Below, in pieces: positions 35,361 through 47,344 of a stretch of DNA of 64,000 nucleotides. Under the pieces are notes generated by a model. The model did no database searches, was not told where the DNA came from, and saw only the letters and a list, made by a program, of their open reading frames with translations. Source of the stretch: Phocoena phocoena (taxonomy: Eukaryota; Chordata; Mammalia; Artiodactyla; Phocoenidae); NCBI RefSeq assembly GCF_963924675.1, contig NC_089222.1, positions 114,901,316 to 114,965,315 of the forward strand. Reading direction: 5' to 3'. Both the position numbers and the translations under genes were made by a program. The stretch's first letter is position 1; each line of letters begins with the position of its first letter.

Positions 35361-37270
35361 AGAGGAGTAAGACATGGAGATCACCTTCCTCCACACAAAT
35401 ACATCAGAAATACATCTACATGTGGAACAACTCCTACAGAACACCTACTGAGTGCTGGCAGAAGACCTCAGACTTCCCAAAAGGCAAGAAAATCCCCACG
35501 TACCTGGGTAGGGCAAAAGAAAAAAGAAAAAGCAGAGACAAAAGAATAAGGACAGGACCTGCACCTCTGGGAGGGAGCTGTGAAGAAGGAAAAGTTTCCA
35601 CACACTAGGAAGCCCCTTCACTGGCAGAGCTGGAGGGTGGGCAGGCGGGAAGCATTGGAGCCATGGAGGAGAGCGCTGAAGGCAAAATGGAGAGATTCCC
35701 GCACAGAGGATCGGTGCCAACCAGCACTCACCAGCCTGAGAGGTGAGTGAGTGTCTGCTCACCAGCTGGGATGGGTGGGGGCTGGGAGCCCAGGGAGAGG
35801 ACTGGGGTTGGCTGCGTGAACACAGCCTGAAGGGGGCTAGTGCACCACAGCTAGCCAGGAGGAAGTCCATGAAAAAACTCTGGACCTGCCTAAGACACAA
35901 GAGATCATTGTTTCAGGGTGCACAAGGAGAGGGGATTCTTTCCCTGCCTGCCCCACAGAAGGTAGAGCACCGACTAAACAAACTTCAGAGGTGGGCACGA
36001 GCCGTGGCTATCAGCTCGGACACCAGAGACAGGCATGAGACGCTAACGCTGCTGCTGCAGCCACCAAGAAGCCTGTGTGCAAACACAGGTCACTATCTAC
36101 ACCTCCCCTCCCAGGAGCCTCTGCATCCCGCCACTGCCAGGGTCCCATGATCCAGGAACAACTTCTCTGGGGAAACACACGGCACACCTCAGGCTGTTGC
36201 AACGTCACACCCACCTCTGCTGCCACAGGCTCATCCTGCATTCAAATTATAACTACCGTACCCCTCTCTCCCCCGGGCCTGAGTGAGCCACAGCCCCTTA
36301 ATCAGCCGCTGTTTTAACCCCGCCCTGTCTGGGCGGGAACAGAAGCCTCAGGGCAACCTACAAGCAGAGGTGGGGCCAAAACCAGGGAGCTATGCAAACA
36401 AAGAGGAGAATGGGGAATTTCTCCCAGCAGCCTCAGGAGCAGCAGATTAAATCTCCACAATCAACTTGTACCCTGCATCTGTGGAATACCTGAATAGACA
36501 ACGAATCAACCCAAAATTCAGGCGATGGACTTTGAGAGCAACTGTAGACTTGGGATTTGCTGCGACTGGTTTCTGATATTTTACGTTTATCTTAGTATAG
36601 TTTTTAGCGCTTGTTATCATCAGTGAATTTGTTTACTGGTATGGTTGTGCTCTTCTTTTTTTAAATTACTTTTTTATATTAATAATTAAAAATTTTTTTT
36701 TATTTTATTTTTTTCTTTTCTTTGTTTTCTCTCTTTTCTTCTGAGCCATGTGGCTGACAGGGTCTTGGTGCTCCAGCCTGATGTCAGGCCTGAGCCTCTG
36801 AGGTGGGAGAGCTGAGTTGAGGACACTGGACCACCAAAGACCTCCCAGCCCCACATAATTTAAATTGGAGAGAGCTCTCCCAGAGGTCTGCATCTCAATG
36901 CTAAGACCCAGCTCTACCCAATGGCCAGCAATCTCCAGTGCTGGACACCCTATGCCAAACAACTAGCAAGACAGGAACACAACACCACCCACTATCAGAG
37001 AGGCTGCCTAAAATCATACTAAGTTCACAGACACCCCAAAACACACCACCGGATGCAGCCCTGCCCACCAGAAACACAAGATCCAGCTCCACGCACCAGA
37101 ACACAGGCACCAGTCCCCTCCACCAGGAAGCCTACAAAAGTCACTAAACCAACCTTACCCACTGGGTACAGACACCAAAAACAACGGGAATTACAAACCT
37201 GCAGCCTGCAAAAAGAAGACCCAAACACAATAAGTTAAGCAAAATGGAAAGACAGAGAAATATATAGAAG

Positions 37271-38139
37271 ATGAAAGAGCAATATAAAAACTCACCAGAC
37301 CAAACAAATGAAGAGGAAATAGGCAGTCTACCTGAAAAAGAATTCAAAATAATGATAGTAAAGATGATCCAAAATCTTGGAAGTATAATGGAGAAAATAC
37401 AAGACACGTTTAACAAAGACCTAGAAGAACTAAACAACAAACAAACAATGGTGAACAATACAATAAGTGCAATTAAAAATTCTCTAGAAGGAATCAATTG
37501 CAGAATAACTGAGGCAGAAGAACAGATAAGTGACCTGCAAGATAAAACAGTGGAAATAACTACCACAGAGCAGAATAAAGAAAAAAAAGAAAGAAAAGAA
37601 TTGAGCATAGTCTCAGAGACCTCTGGGACAACATTAAACTCACCAACATTCACATTATAGGGGTCCCAGAAGAAGAAGAGAAAAACAAAGGGTCTGAGAA
37701 AATATTTGAAGAGATTATATTATAGTTGAAAACTTCCCTAACATGGGAAAGGAAATAGCCAATCAAGTCCAGGAAGCGCAGAGAGTCCCATACAGGATAA
37801 ATCTAAGGAGAAAAATGCCAAGACACATATTAATCAAGCTATCAAAAATTAAATACAAAGAAAAAATATTAAAAGCAGCAAGGGAAAAGCAACAAATAAC
37901 ATAAAAGGGAATCCCTTTAAGGTTAACAGCTGACCTTTCAGCAGAAAGTCTGCAAGCCAGAAGGGACTGGCAGGACGTATTTAAAGTGATGAAAGAGAAA
38001 AACCTACAACCAAGATTTCTCAGCAAGGATCTCATTCAGATTCTTTGGAGAAATTAAAACCTTTAGAGACAAGCAAAAGCTAAAAGAATTCAGCACCACC
38101 AAACCAACTTTACAACAAATGCTAAAGGAACTTCTCTAG
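37271..38139 (+). pseudogene. L1 ORF1 pseudogene
   Basis: The first 129 codons keep the coiled-coil half (SLPEKEFKIMIVKMIQNLG through EAEEQISDLQDK). The frame is lost in an A-rich run at about 37577-37600. A 5-bp TTATA duplication near 37716 shifts it again, and a stop TAA at 37902-37904 replaces the Tyr codon found in the open ORF1 at 22779-23681. The terminal stop is at 38137-38139. The RRM and C-terminal domain are recognisable only across frames. Confidence 0.92.
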
Positions 38140-40899
38140 ACAGGAAACACAAGAGAAGGAAAAGACCTACAAAAACAAACCCAAAACAATTAAGGAAATG
38201 GTAATAGGAACATACATATTGATAATTACCTTAAGTGTAAATGGATTAAATGCTCCCACCAAAAGACACAGACTGGCTGAATGGATACAAAAACAAGACC
38301 CATATATGCTGTCTATAAGAGAGCCACTTCAGACTTAGGACACATACGGACTGAAAGTGAGGGGATGGAAAAAGATATTCCATGCAAATGGAAATCCAAA
38401 GAAAGGTGGAGTAGCAATTCTCATATCAGACAAAACAGACTTTAAATAAAGACTATTACAAGAGACAAAGAAGGGCACTACATAATGACCAGGGGATCAA
38501 TCCAAGAAGAAGATATAACAATTGTAAATATTTATGCACTCAACATAAGAGCAGCTCAATACATAAGGCAAAGGCTGACAACAATAAAAGGGGAAATCAA
38601 TGGTAACACAATTATAGTAGGGGCCTTTAACACCCCACTTTCACCAATGGACAGATCATCCAAAACGAAAATAAATAAGAAAATGCAAGCTTTAAATGAT
38701 ACATTAAACAAGGTTGACATAATTGATATTTATAGCATTCCATCCAAAAACAACAGAATACACTTTCTTCTCAAGTGCTCATGGAACATTCTCCAGGATA
38801 GATCACATCTTGGGTCACAAATCAAGCCTCAGTAAATTTAAGAAAATTGAAATCATATCAATAATCTTTTATGACCACAACACTATGAGACTAGATATCA
38901 ATATCAGGGGGAAAAAACTGTAAAAAATACAAACGCGTGGAAGCTAAACAATATGCTACTAAATAACCAAGAGATCACTGCAGAAATCAAAGAGGAAATC
39001 GAAAAATACCTAGAAATAAATGACAATGAAAACACGACGACCCAAAACCTATGGGGTGCAGCAAAAGCAGTTTTAAGAGGGAAGTTTATAGAAGTACAAG
39101 CCTACCTCAAGAAACAAGAAACATCTGAAATAAACAGCCTAACCTTACACCTAAAGCAATTAGAGAAAGAAGAACAAAAAACACCCCCAAAGTTAGCAGA
39201 AGGAAAGAAATCATGAAGATCAGATCAGAAATCAATGAAAAAGAAATGAAGGACACAATAGCAAATATCAATAAAACTAAAAGCTGGTTCTTTGAGAAGA
39301 TAAACAAAATTGATAATCCGTTAGCCAGACTCATCAAGAAAAAAAGGGAGAAGACTCAAATCAGTAGAATTTGAAATGAAAAAGGACAAGTAACAACTGA
39401 CAGTGCAGAAATACAAAGAATCATCCATTTATGATAAAAACTCTCCAGAAAGTAGGCATAGAGGGAACTTACCTCAACATAATAAAGGCCATATATGACA
39501 AACCCACAGCCAACATTGTTCTCAATGGTGAAAAACTGAAACAATTTCCTCTAAAATCAGGAACAAGACAAGGATCCCCACCGTTATTCAACATAGTTTT
39601 GGAATTTTTAGCCACAGCCATCGGAGAAGAAAATGAAATAAAAAGAATCCAAATCTGAAAAAAAGTAAAGTTGTCACTGTTTGCAGATCACATGATACTA
39701 TACATGGAGAATCCTAAAGATGCTACCAGAAAACTACTAGAGCTAATCAATGAATTTGGTAAAGTAGCAGGATACAAAATTAATGCACAGAAATCTCTTG
39801 CATTCCTATACACTAATGATGAAAAATCTGAAAGAGAAATTAAGGAAACACACCCATTTACCATTGCAACAAAAAGAATAAAATACCTAGGAATAGACCT
39901 ACCTAAGGAGCCAAAAGACCTGTATGCAAAAAACTGTAAGACACTGATGAAAGAAATTAAACATGACACAAACCGATGAGAGATATACCATGTTCTTGGA
40001 TTGGAAGAATCAACATTGTGAAAATGACTATACTACCCAAAGCAATCTATGGATTCAATGCAATCCCTATCAAACTACCAATGGCATTTTTTTTATAGAA
40101 CTAGAACCAAAAAATTCACAATTTGTATGGAAACACAAAATACCCCAAATAGCTAAAGCAATACTGAGAAAGAAAAATGGAGCTGGAGGAATCAGGTTTC
40201 CTGACTTCAGCCTACACTACAAAGCTACAGTCATTAAAACAGTATGGTACTGGCACAAAACCAGAAATGTAGATCAATGGAACATAATAGAAAGTCCAGA
40301 GGTAAACCCACACACTTATGTTCACCTAATCTATGACAAAGGAGGTAAGGATATACAGTGGAGAAAAAGCACCCTCTTCAATAAGTGATGCTGGGAAAAC
40401 TAGAAAGCTACATGTAAAAGAATGAAATTAGAACACTTCCTAACACCATACACAAAAATAAACTCAAAATGGATGAAAGACCTAAATGTAAGGCCAGGCA
40501 CTATAAAACTCTTGGAGGAAAACATAGGAAGAACACTCTGACATAAATCACAGCAAGATCCTTCTTGGCCCACCTCCTAGAGAAATGGAAATAAAAACAA
40601 AAATAAACAAATGGGACCTAATGAAACTTAAAAGCTTTTGCACAACAAAGGAAACCATAAACAAGATGAAAAGACAACCCTCAGAATGGGAGGAAGTATA
40701 TGCAAATGAAGCAGCTGACAAAGGATTAATCTCCGAAATATACAAGCAGCTCAATATCAAAAAAACAACCCAATCCAAAAATGGGCAGAAGATCTAAATG
40801 GACATTTCTCCAAGAAGATATACAGATTAGCAACAAACACATGAAAGGATGCTCAACATCACCAATCATCAGAGAAATGCAAATCAAAACTGCAATGAG

Positions 40900-41100
40900 G
40901 GGCTTCCCTGGTGGTGCAGTGGTTGAGAGTCCACCTGCCAATGCAGCGGACATGGGTTCGTGCCCCGGTCCGGGAAGATCCCACATGCTGTGGAGTGGCT
41001 AGACCTGTGAGCCATGGCCGCTGAGCCTGCGCATCCGGAGCCTGTGCTCCGCAACGGGAGAGGCCACAACAGTGAGAGGCCCGCGTACCAAAAAAAGCAA
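40900..41100 (+). mobile_element. CHR-2 type SINE inside L1 ORF2 (first)
   Basis: A full-length copy with the A-rich tail ending in AAAAAAAGCA. Identical 14-bp flanks AAAACTGCAATGAG at 40886-40899 and 41101-41114. The site (ATC/AAAAC) fits the TT/AAAA-like preference of L1 endonuclease. Confidence 0.97.
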
Positions 41101-41160
41101 AAAACTGCAATGAGGTATCACCTCACGCTGGTCACAACAGCCATCATCAAAACATATACA

Positions 41161-41375
41161 GGGCTTCCCTGGTGGCGCAGTGGTTGAGAGTCCGCCTGCC
41201 AATGCAGGGGACACGGGTTCGTGCCCTGGTCCGGGAAGATCCCACATGCCACAGAGCGGCTGGGCCCTTGAGCCATGGCCACTGAGCCTGCACGTCCATA
41301 GCCTGTGCTCTGCAACTGGAGAGGCCACAGCAGTGAGAGGGCCGTGTACCGCAAAAAACAAACAAACCAAAAAAG
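41161..41375 (+). mobile_element. CHR-2 type SINE inside L1 ORF2 (second)
   Basis: A full-length copy starting 46 bp after the first copy's right flank. Identical flanks ACATATACA at 41152-41160 and 41376-41384. Several antisense frames, including one of 195 codons at 40999-41586, simply run through the two SINEs. Confidence 0.97.
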
Positions 41376-42192
41376 ACATATACAAACAATAAATGCTGGA
41401 GAGGGTGTGGAGAAAAGGGAACCCTCTTGCACTGTTGGTGAGAAAGTAAATTGATACAGCCACTGTGGAGAACAGTATGGAGGTTCCTAAAAAAACAAAA
41501 AATAGAACTACCATATGACCCAGCAGTCCCACTTCTGGGCATATACCCCAAGAAAACCATAATTCAAAAAAAGTCATGTACCACAATGTTCACTGCAGCT
41601 CTATTAACAATAGTCAGGACATGGTATCAACCTAAGTGTCCATCAACAGATGAATGGATGAAGAAGATGTGGCACATATATACAATGGAATATTACTCAG
41701 CCATAAAAGGAAACAAAATTGAGTTATTTGTAGTGAGGTGGATGGACCTAGAGACTGTCATACAGAGTGAAGTACGTCAGAAAGAGAAAAAAAATACCGT
41801 ATGCTAACACATATATATGGAGTCTTTAAAAAAATGGTTCTGATGAACCTAGGGGCAAGACAGCAATAAAGATACAGACGTAGGGAATGGACTTGAGGAC
41901 ACGGTGGGGGGGAAGGGTAAGCTGGGACGAAGTGAGCGATTAGCATTTACATATATACACTACCAAATGTAAAATAGATAGCTAGTGGAAAGCAGCTGCA
42001 TAGCACAGGGAGACCAGCTTGGTGCTTTGTGACCACCTAGAGGGGTGGGATGGTGAGGGTGGGAGGGAGACACAAGAGGGAAGGCTATAATACGTATAGC
42101 TGATTCGGTTTGTTAATACAGCAGAAACTAACACACCATTGTAAAGCAATTATACTCCAGTAAAGATGTTAAAAAAAAAAAAAAGGAATCTA

Positions 42193-42829
42193 ATAGTATC
42201 AATGGGCAGAAAAAAAGGACAGTAAAACAAATGTCAGAGCAGGATGCTACATACTTGCTATACAGCCTTGGAAGAGATATAGTAATGTGAGGCACAGTAT
42301 ATTGGGTCCTGGGAATTAAACTCCAACATCTATTGACAAGGGGAAAAGCAGTGAGTAATTGTAAAGAATTATAATGCAAAGAATTGTTTAGGTTAGGAGA
42401 GGGTATTTTATTACATTCAGACGTGCATGAAGTTAATATCGGCATTTATATATTGGGGAAGGAAAGGAGATTAGCTCCTAATGTGAAAATGGGAAATTTC
42501 ATTCCTAACATCAGTGTGGAGGAATTTAAGAAAAAGATATTCACATTTTTCTAAGTTAATCATGTAAATCACTCTATTCTCTGAGACAACAGAAGGACAC
42601 AAACCTTCTCCTCCTTTCATGATCTCTACTTCAGCTCATGGCAGTAGCATTTACATGGAAAGCTAAGGACCATCCCTGACCCTGCCTTGGCTTTACCAGT
42701 TTTTAAATGCTACTAGTCATTTAGTGGTTTTACATTAAAAGAGAATTTTTTAAAGTTTCCAAAGAAAATGTCAAATCTACTGCTTCTCATAATTATCATT
42801 CATCTGTAAAATAGTTTTTCTCTTATTTT
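42193..42829. other. Unassigned DNA
   Basis: No gene. A 105-codon minus-strand frame at 42128-42445 begins in the L1 poly(A) region and has no recognised domain. Confidence 0.5.
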
Positions 42830-42990
42830 ATCTCATTTGTTCTTCGTAACCTTCAGTTGGGTTGATATTATTGGCCTTATTTAAAGATAAGGGAATGGAA
42901 ACTCAAAGAGGATGGTTTGCTTTCCTATCTGTAAATAACATAACCAAGATTACAATCCTGACCAGTAATTCCAGGTTTGATGTCCTTTTC
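42830..42990 (-). mobile_element. MIR SINE fossil, antisense
   Basis: 'ttgatattattggccttat', then 'gataagggaatggaaactc', then 'accaagattacaatcctg' follow the inverted MIR core and its 3' extension. Confidence 0.65.
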
Positions 42991-43034
42991 TGTTATTTAT
43001 ACCTTGCTGAATATTAATGACAGAAATCTTTAGG

Positions 43035-43210
43035 TATAGTCATTCAGGGACCAAAGCTGGTGGAGCAGCCACCATCTTGAACAATGATAGTCATCATACC
43101 AGATGGAAAAGAGAGCTCTGGAAGTATTTTCAATGTGCACACATGTCTAAAAATGTGGATTAATTTCCAGGTATGGCCATGGCATCAAAATATGAATTTT
43201 GCCTTATTTG
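43035..43210 (+). repeat. Old interspersed repeat, family not named
   Basis: 'cattcagggaccaaagctgg', 'ggagcagccaccatcttg' and 'aaaagagagctctggaag' are a widely dispersed mammalian repeat signature that I recognise but cannot assign to a family with confidence. Confidence 0.45.
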
Positions 43211-44829
43211 ATTATCTGTAAAAATCTACCACCAAATGGGTGAGGTTGAAAAGCCAGTATGTACATGAACTATATCTAGGCTCAACATATACATTACCTA
43301 GTTTGCATATAGCCAGTCATAGTAAGGGAATAAACAACACCAATCATAGGGGAGCCAATCTCAGAAATGGAAGCTCTTGTTGCAGACATATAAACCCTGA
43401 ACTTCCATAGCTTGAGAGCTCTTGCTCCTACTGCAGAGGTAAATGCTGTCCCCTCATCCTTCTGTCATTTCAGAGACTAAATTTCTGGACATCACTCAGA
43501 TAAGACCCCCTCATATTGAATACAGTCCACAATGACAATGTAGGCAGCTGCCAGGGAAAGAACCTCTATACCTATGAGGAAATTGTGTACCACTGGTTGA
43601 GGTTTGGGGGTGGGAACAAAACCTAGAGGTTAAGGCACTTTATCTCTAACCAAAAGGATTATAATGTGAGTCAGTTTATTGTAGGTCTTAGATCCCACAT
43701 AGCATTGATGGTCTTGTACTGCTACAAGAACACTCTAGCTGAGAAGGCACTTATATCACTTCCCCAAGTGAGTTTTTGAATATAATTAATAGCATGTTCC
43801 CATTGAACCACATGATTTCCAGGAAGTAAAATTCTATTATGTGATAGGAAGTAGAGAGAGCTGGGAATATTTCACTGCCTAAAATTCAGACTGAGTCTTG
43901 AGCATATGTGAACCCAAGTTTTACACTGGCAGAAAGAGTTTTAAAAGCCAAGTTATCTACTTTTTTTTTTCTCTCAGTTTATGTTGCAATTTGTTGGATT
44001 TCTGATTCTTCCTCTCCTACTAATTCCTGGTACCTACATGCTCCTTAAACTGTAACTTGTTCTTTCTAGATAAAACGCCTTCATAACTTCTCTAGCCCAG
44101 AATAATACTGACCAGACATTCCTGCTGTTACCCATTCTCCAGCAACCTAATTTCTTCCTATTTTATTTGTTTCCTTGCCCCACAGTGCACAGAATTCCAA
44201 GTTGAATTTTCTCACTACTGCTATTTCTCATGAGGACACACCTCTCCAATAGTATTCTTAAAATTTCTAGCAGCAGTGTTGGCTGACAGGAAAGCATTTC
44301 CACTCAGGAAGCACACACTGGGTCATGATCATACCGCTCTTACAGGGAGATCTCAAAACTCTTTGACTAGCAGCCGAAGTGAAACAAATTTTCCTATTTT
44401 CTGTGATTGTACAATTTTACTGCATCCAGGAAGTAGAACTTCTCACAAAGAAATTGATTCCATGTATAAGCTGGAGCGGTAGGTCAAATCTGAATGCCTG
44501 CTGGAGAAACTGTTGAAAGTGTCTTACTTTTCTTCCACTCAGCAAGGAGTCCTAAACTTTGTGGAGGATCAAGATTGGTTCTCTATGTCTGCACACAAAT
44601 CATCAAACATTGAATTAGGTTACTGTCTAGAGGTGGGTACTGTCTAGAGGTAATTGCCTAATGCACTAAAAGTCACTCAAATTATTTATCAAAGTCATTC
44701 TTAGCTTATGTAATCAAAATTAATATAATCTGAGAGATAAATGTAAAGAGGTTTTTCAACTCATACACTGAAAATTAGATAATAGTTCTATTCTTAATTT
44801 TCTAGCAAAGCAGTTCAGTAGAAGTATAA
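43211..44829. other. Unassigned DNA, possible LTR at 43290-43520
   Basis: At 43350 'agccaatctcag' and at 43390 'catataaaccctg' sit at CCAAT- and TATA-like spacing, as in a retroviral LTR, but termini are not visible. A 17-bp tandem duplication (TACTGTCTAGAGGTGGG) lies at 44621-44654. No gene. Confidence 0.35.
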
Positions 44830-45138
44830 AGTGAGCTGCATATAAGTAATTTTACATTTTTTGTAACCACCTCAATAGACTGTGAAAAGAAAGGTGATTT
44901 AATTTTAATGATATATTTTATTTAACATGATATATTTATTTTTGCATGTTTCAACATGCAGTCAGTGCAAACATTTTCAATGACATGTTTTTGCATTATT
45001 TTTAGTTTTTTCCAAGCCTTTGAAATCTAGAAGGTATTTTAGACGTATAGCACTTTTCAAGTTAGTCTAGACACATTTCAGCTGCTCAAAAGCCACATGT
45101 GGTTAGTAGCTACCATATTAAACATTGCTGTTCTAGTA
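44830..45138 (+). mobile_element. hAT-Charlie (MER1-group) DNA transposon fossil
   Basis: Follows a non-autonomous hAT consensus over about 300 bp: 'gtgagctgcatataagtaat', 'atatattttatttaacatg', 'cctttgaaatctagaaggt', then 'caaaagccacatgtggttag' and 'tagctaccatattaaaca'. It is non-coding. The precise subfamily name is uncertain. Confidence 0.7.
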
Positions 45139-45204
45139 GATTTCCCAGTAATTTGAGAAAGTTTGTTGCTCAACAGTAGGAGTTATAACTTGTCTATAAC
45201 TTAA

Positions 45205-45295
45205 TCTTTTTGGGAAAAAGACAACCTGCCTAACATATTTTGTCACAGTGCCAACACACAGCAAGTGTTCAATAAATGTTCACTGAATGGCTTTA
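45205..45295 (+). mobile_element. L2 3' end fossil, sense
   Basis: 'cacagtgccaacacacagc' then 'gtgttcaataaatgttcactg' is the L2 3' terminus. Confidence 0.65.
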
Positions 45296-45400
45296 AGCTT
45301 CAACATACAAATATTTACATGTTTATTTAGCAGCTACTATTTGCCACATACTTTTCTAATCACTGGGAACTGAGCAGTGACAAAAATATACAAAATACTT
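45296..45400 (-). mobile_element. L2 3' end fossil, antisense
   Basis: 'agcagctactatttgccac' then 'cactgggaactgagcagtg' is the inverted L2 3' terminus. It faces the preceding sense copy tail to tail. Confidence 0.6.
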
Positions 45401-46959
45401 TCATGGCATTTTGGGTTAATTTTTTTTTTAAGTTCATGCTAAATAAAATTATAACAATACAGAAACATAAGGTGAGACAAGAGCTTGCCCATAAGCTGTT
45501 ACTATCTGGCTGCCCAGGATCTTTTATTGCAACACTGCACATGAGCTTGTCTTCTTCAGAAGGCCTAAAGTTGCTTACTGTTTTTCAAGTAGAAGAGTTT
45601 TTTGACGTTTCTAGGCCCCTACTCCTAATTCAATGCCAAGCTTAATTGATCCCTCATCCATGAAGTTTCTCCTGACTCCCCTTGTTTATTCTTTATTTCC
45701 TGCTCAACAAGATTTTGTGTGGGTCTCTGTTGTGTCATTTACTTTGGACTGTCATTATATGCTAATTCTTCCCCATAGATCTTTACTTACTTGCTTTAGT
45801 TTTTGTTCCGAACAGAGGGAGTGGCACATGACATTACTCAGAGAAGGTGTGTAAGATGGACAGTTTATCTATCCCATATTTTAGTCCTTTATAATCCCCC
45901 TTGATCCAAAGGAACCTGCATTCATGAGTTTATGTGCCACAACCTACCTACCTATATTTTTGACTCTTATCAGTGTTCCTACAGGTAGATTGAAAAGGAT
46001 TGCTAAAATGGAGAGTTAGTGTCAAACTATTGGGAAACACCAGGAGAAAAACTGAGCCTATTGTACTATATTCACAGTTCTCTCCTCTTCCCACAAGAAA
46101 ACCAGTCCTGACCTTGTATCTAAGTCATAGTCCATTATTCTATTTTTCCTGGCTGCATTGTTTTCTGGGCATCAGTGTTTCTTAGGTTTCGTGGTTTTCC
46201 AATGCTGATTCAGGAAGGATATTTATGAACTACTGACTACAACTTGAATAAAAATAATGAACCATGTCCCACCCAGCTTTGAAGGCAGCATTACTCAACA
46301 CCTTGATGAGGCATTAAACACACTGACTGCTTTTAGAAAGCTTCATTGTAATCCAGCTTTGTATCTACACACTTAGGAACCTGTCTGAGTGCAATTAGAC
46401 CACAGGATCCTACAAGAAGTTGTAGCCTGTGGCATTGTTTATCATTATGATTTGTTGTATTTTCTGGGCTCCCAGGTTAGCTTCTCTCCAGGACTCAGGG
46501 AGTTTGTGTCTGTAATTCTAAGATTTTACCACTAGATGGTAACATAAGTTTACCTACCAAAATGTCAGCCTCTGTTCACCAAAGTGCGGTACAGCTATAG
46601 TTGGCATAAATCACGATTCTGTCATTCTTTAGAAAATTACTTCCAAATTACTGAAATATAAATTTTAATATTATTTAACTGATCTAGATACAAAGAACAT
46701 AAATAAAGGAAAAGCATATAATCTGATCCAACAAAGGACTAACAGTGTATTTTCACCATATTATAATCTCAGTTTGTCTTTCTTTGCTTTCCTTTTTTGC
46801 TTTCATTTAAATGAAGAGGTTTCTCATTAAATTTACAGTATTTACAGTCATACTGTATATTTTCTGTGGTTAGCTAGTTCTCAACACTAAGATTTGAATT
46901 TTCTGGATACAGATGGAAGGTATAGACATTAGTAAAATTTATTATGTAGTAGGAACAAT
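45401..46959. other. Unassigned DNA, possible L2 traces
   Basis: 'catgaagtttctcctgactc' at about 45660 suggests a sense L2 trace. No gene: plus-strand frames of 61-80 codons at 45403-46185 have no recognised domain. Confidence 0.4.
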
Positions 46960-47110
46960 GGATACAAGAAATCTGTATTATGTATTCTGTTTCTAGCCAA
47001 GTGAACTTAAGGAGATACAATTTCTTTTCTGTAAATTGAGGATAATAATAACTTTCTTCTGGAAATGTCATTGATATTGAAATTAGATAGTGCATGTATA
47101 AAAAATTAAT
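46960..47110 (+). mobile_element. MIR SINE fossil
   Basis: 'ccaagtgaacttaaggagat', 'ttcttttctgtaaattgagg', 'ataataataac', then 'agatagtgcatgtataa' follow the sense MIR core and 3' extension. Confidence 0.7.
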
Positions 47111-47139
47111 CCAGTGGTGAGAATCCAGACAATTGCCTC

Positions 47140-47265
47140 TTCAACTAGCTTGTAAATTCATAGAGAGAATGGGTCATATCGTGTCTATTTTTCAGCACTA
47201 ACCACTCAGTAGAACACCCAGAATGCTCTCCCTAAAGTGAATAATGAATGAGAACAATATGAATG
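47140..47265 (+). mobile_element. L2 3' end fossil
   Basis: 'cttgtaaattcatagagag', 'gtctatttttcagcacta', 'gtagaacacccagaatgc' follow the sense L2 3' region. Confidence 0.55.
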
Positions 47266-47344
47266 CTCTTTACTGAGTTCAGTAAAAAGGAAAATATTTA
47301 GAAATATGAATCATTCCAGGGAGATAAACAGATTCAAGAAACTG

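Larger units (their letters stand above)
38198..41807 (+). pseudogene. L1 ORF2 pseudogene (endonuclease-RT)
   Basis: ATG at 38198 opens the frame. In the endonuclease, GAFN replaces GDFN (catalytic Asp lost), YALN replaces YAPN and FYDHN replaces FSDHN. At about 39420-39428 linker sequence runs straight into the [15 protein letters not shown] part of RT, removing about 600 bp present in the L1 at 18.4-23.9 kb. The RT active site reads FADHMILY, not FADD. Stops TGA at 40386-40388 and TAG at 40401-40403 replace two Trp codons. SINEs at 40900 and 41161 interrupt the C-terminal part, whose Cys-rich segment ([10 protein letters not shown]...HCW) resumes near 41393. Confidence 0.95.
35342..42180 (+). 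mobile_element. Full-length L1 with 5' leader, two SINE inserts
   Basis: Starts GGGAGACCTTCAAGATGGC and ends in an A14 run. Order: a leader of about 1.9 kb (35342-37270) including a T-rich block near 36655-36720, ORF1 (37271-38139), a 58-bp spacer, ORF2 (38198-41807), and a 3' UTR. The flanks AAAATAGCAATCTA (35328-35341) and AAAAAAGGAATCTA (42179-42192) agree at 12 of 14 positions, a plausible aged target-site duplication. Both frames are broken and ORF2 lacks about 0.6 kb. Open frames of 60-151 codons within the leader are incidental. Confidence 0.96.

Noticed and set aside
35445..35900. 151-codon minus-strand and 135-codon plus-strand frames near 35.4-36.2 kb
   Set aside because: Both lie in the non-coding 5' leader of the sense L1. 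The leader is GC-richer, so stops are rarer.
40999..41586. 195-codon minus-strand open frame with repeated SHCCGL-like blocks
   Set aside because: The repeated blocks are two CHR-2 SINEs read in antisense inside an L1. It is not a gene with repeats.
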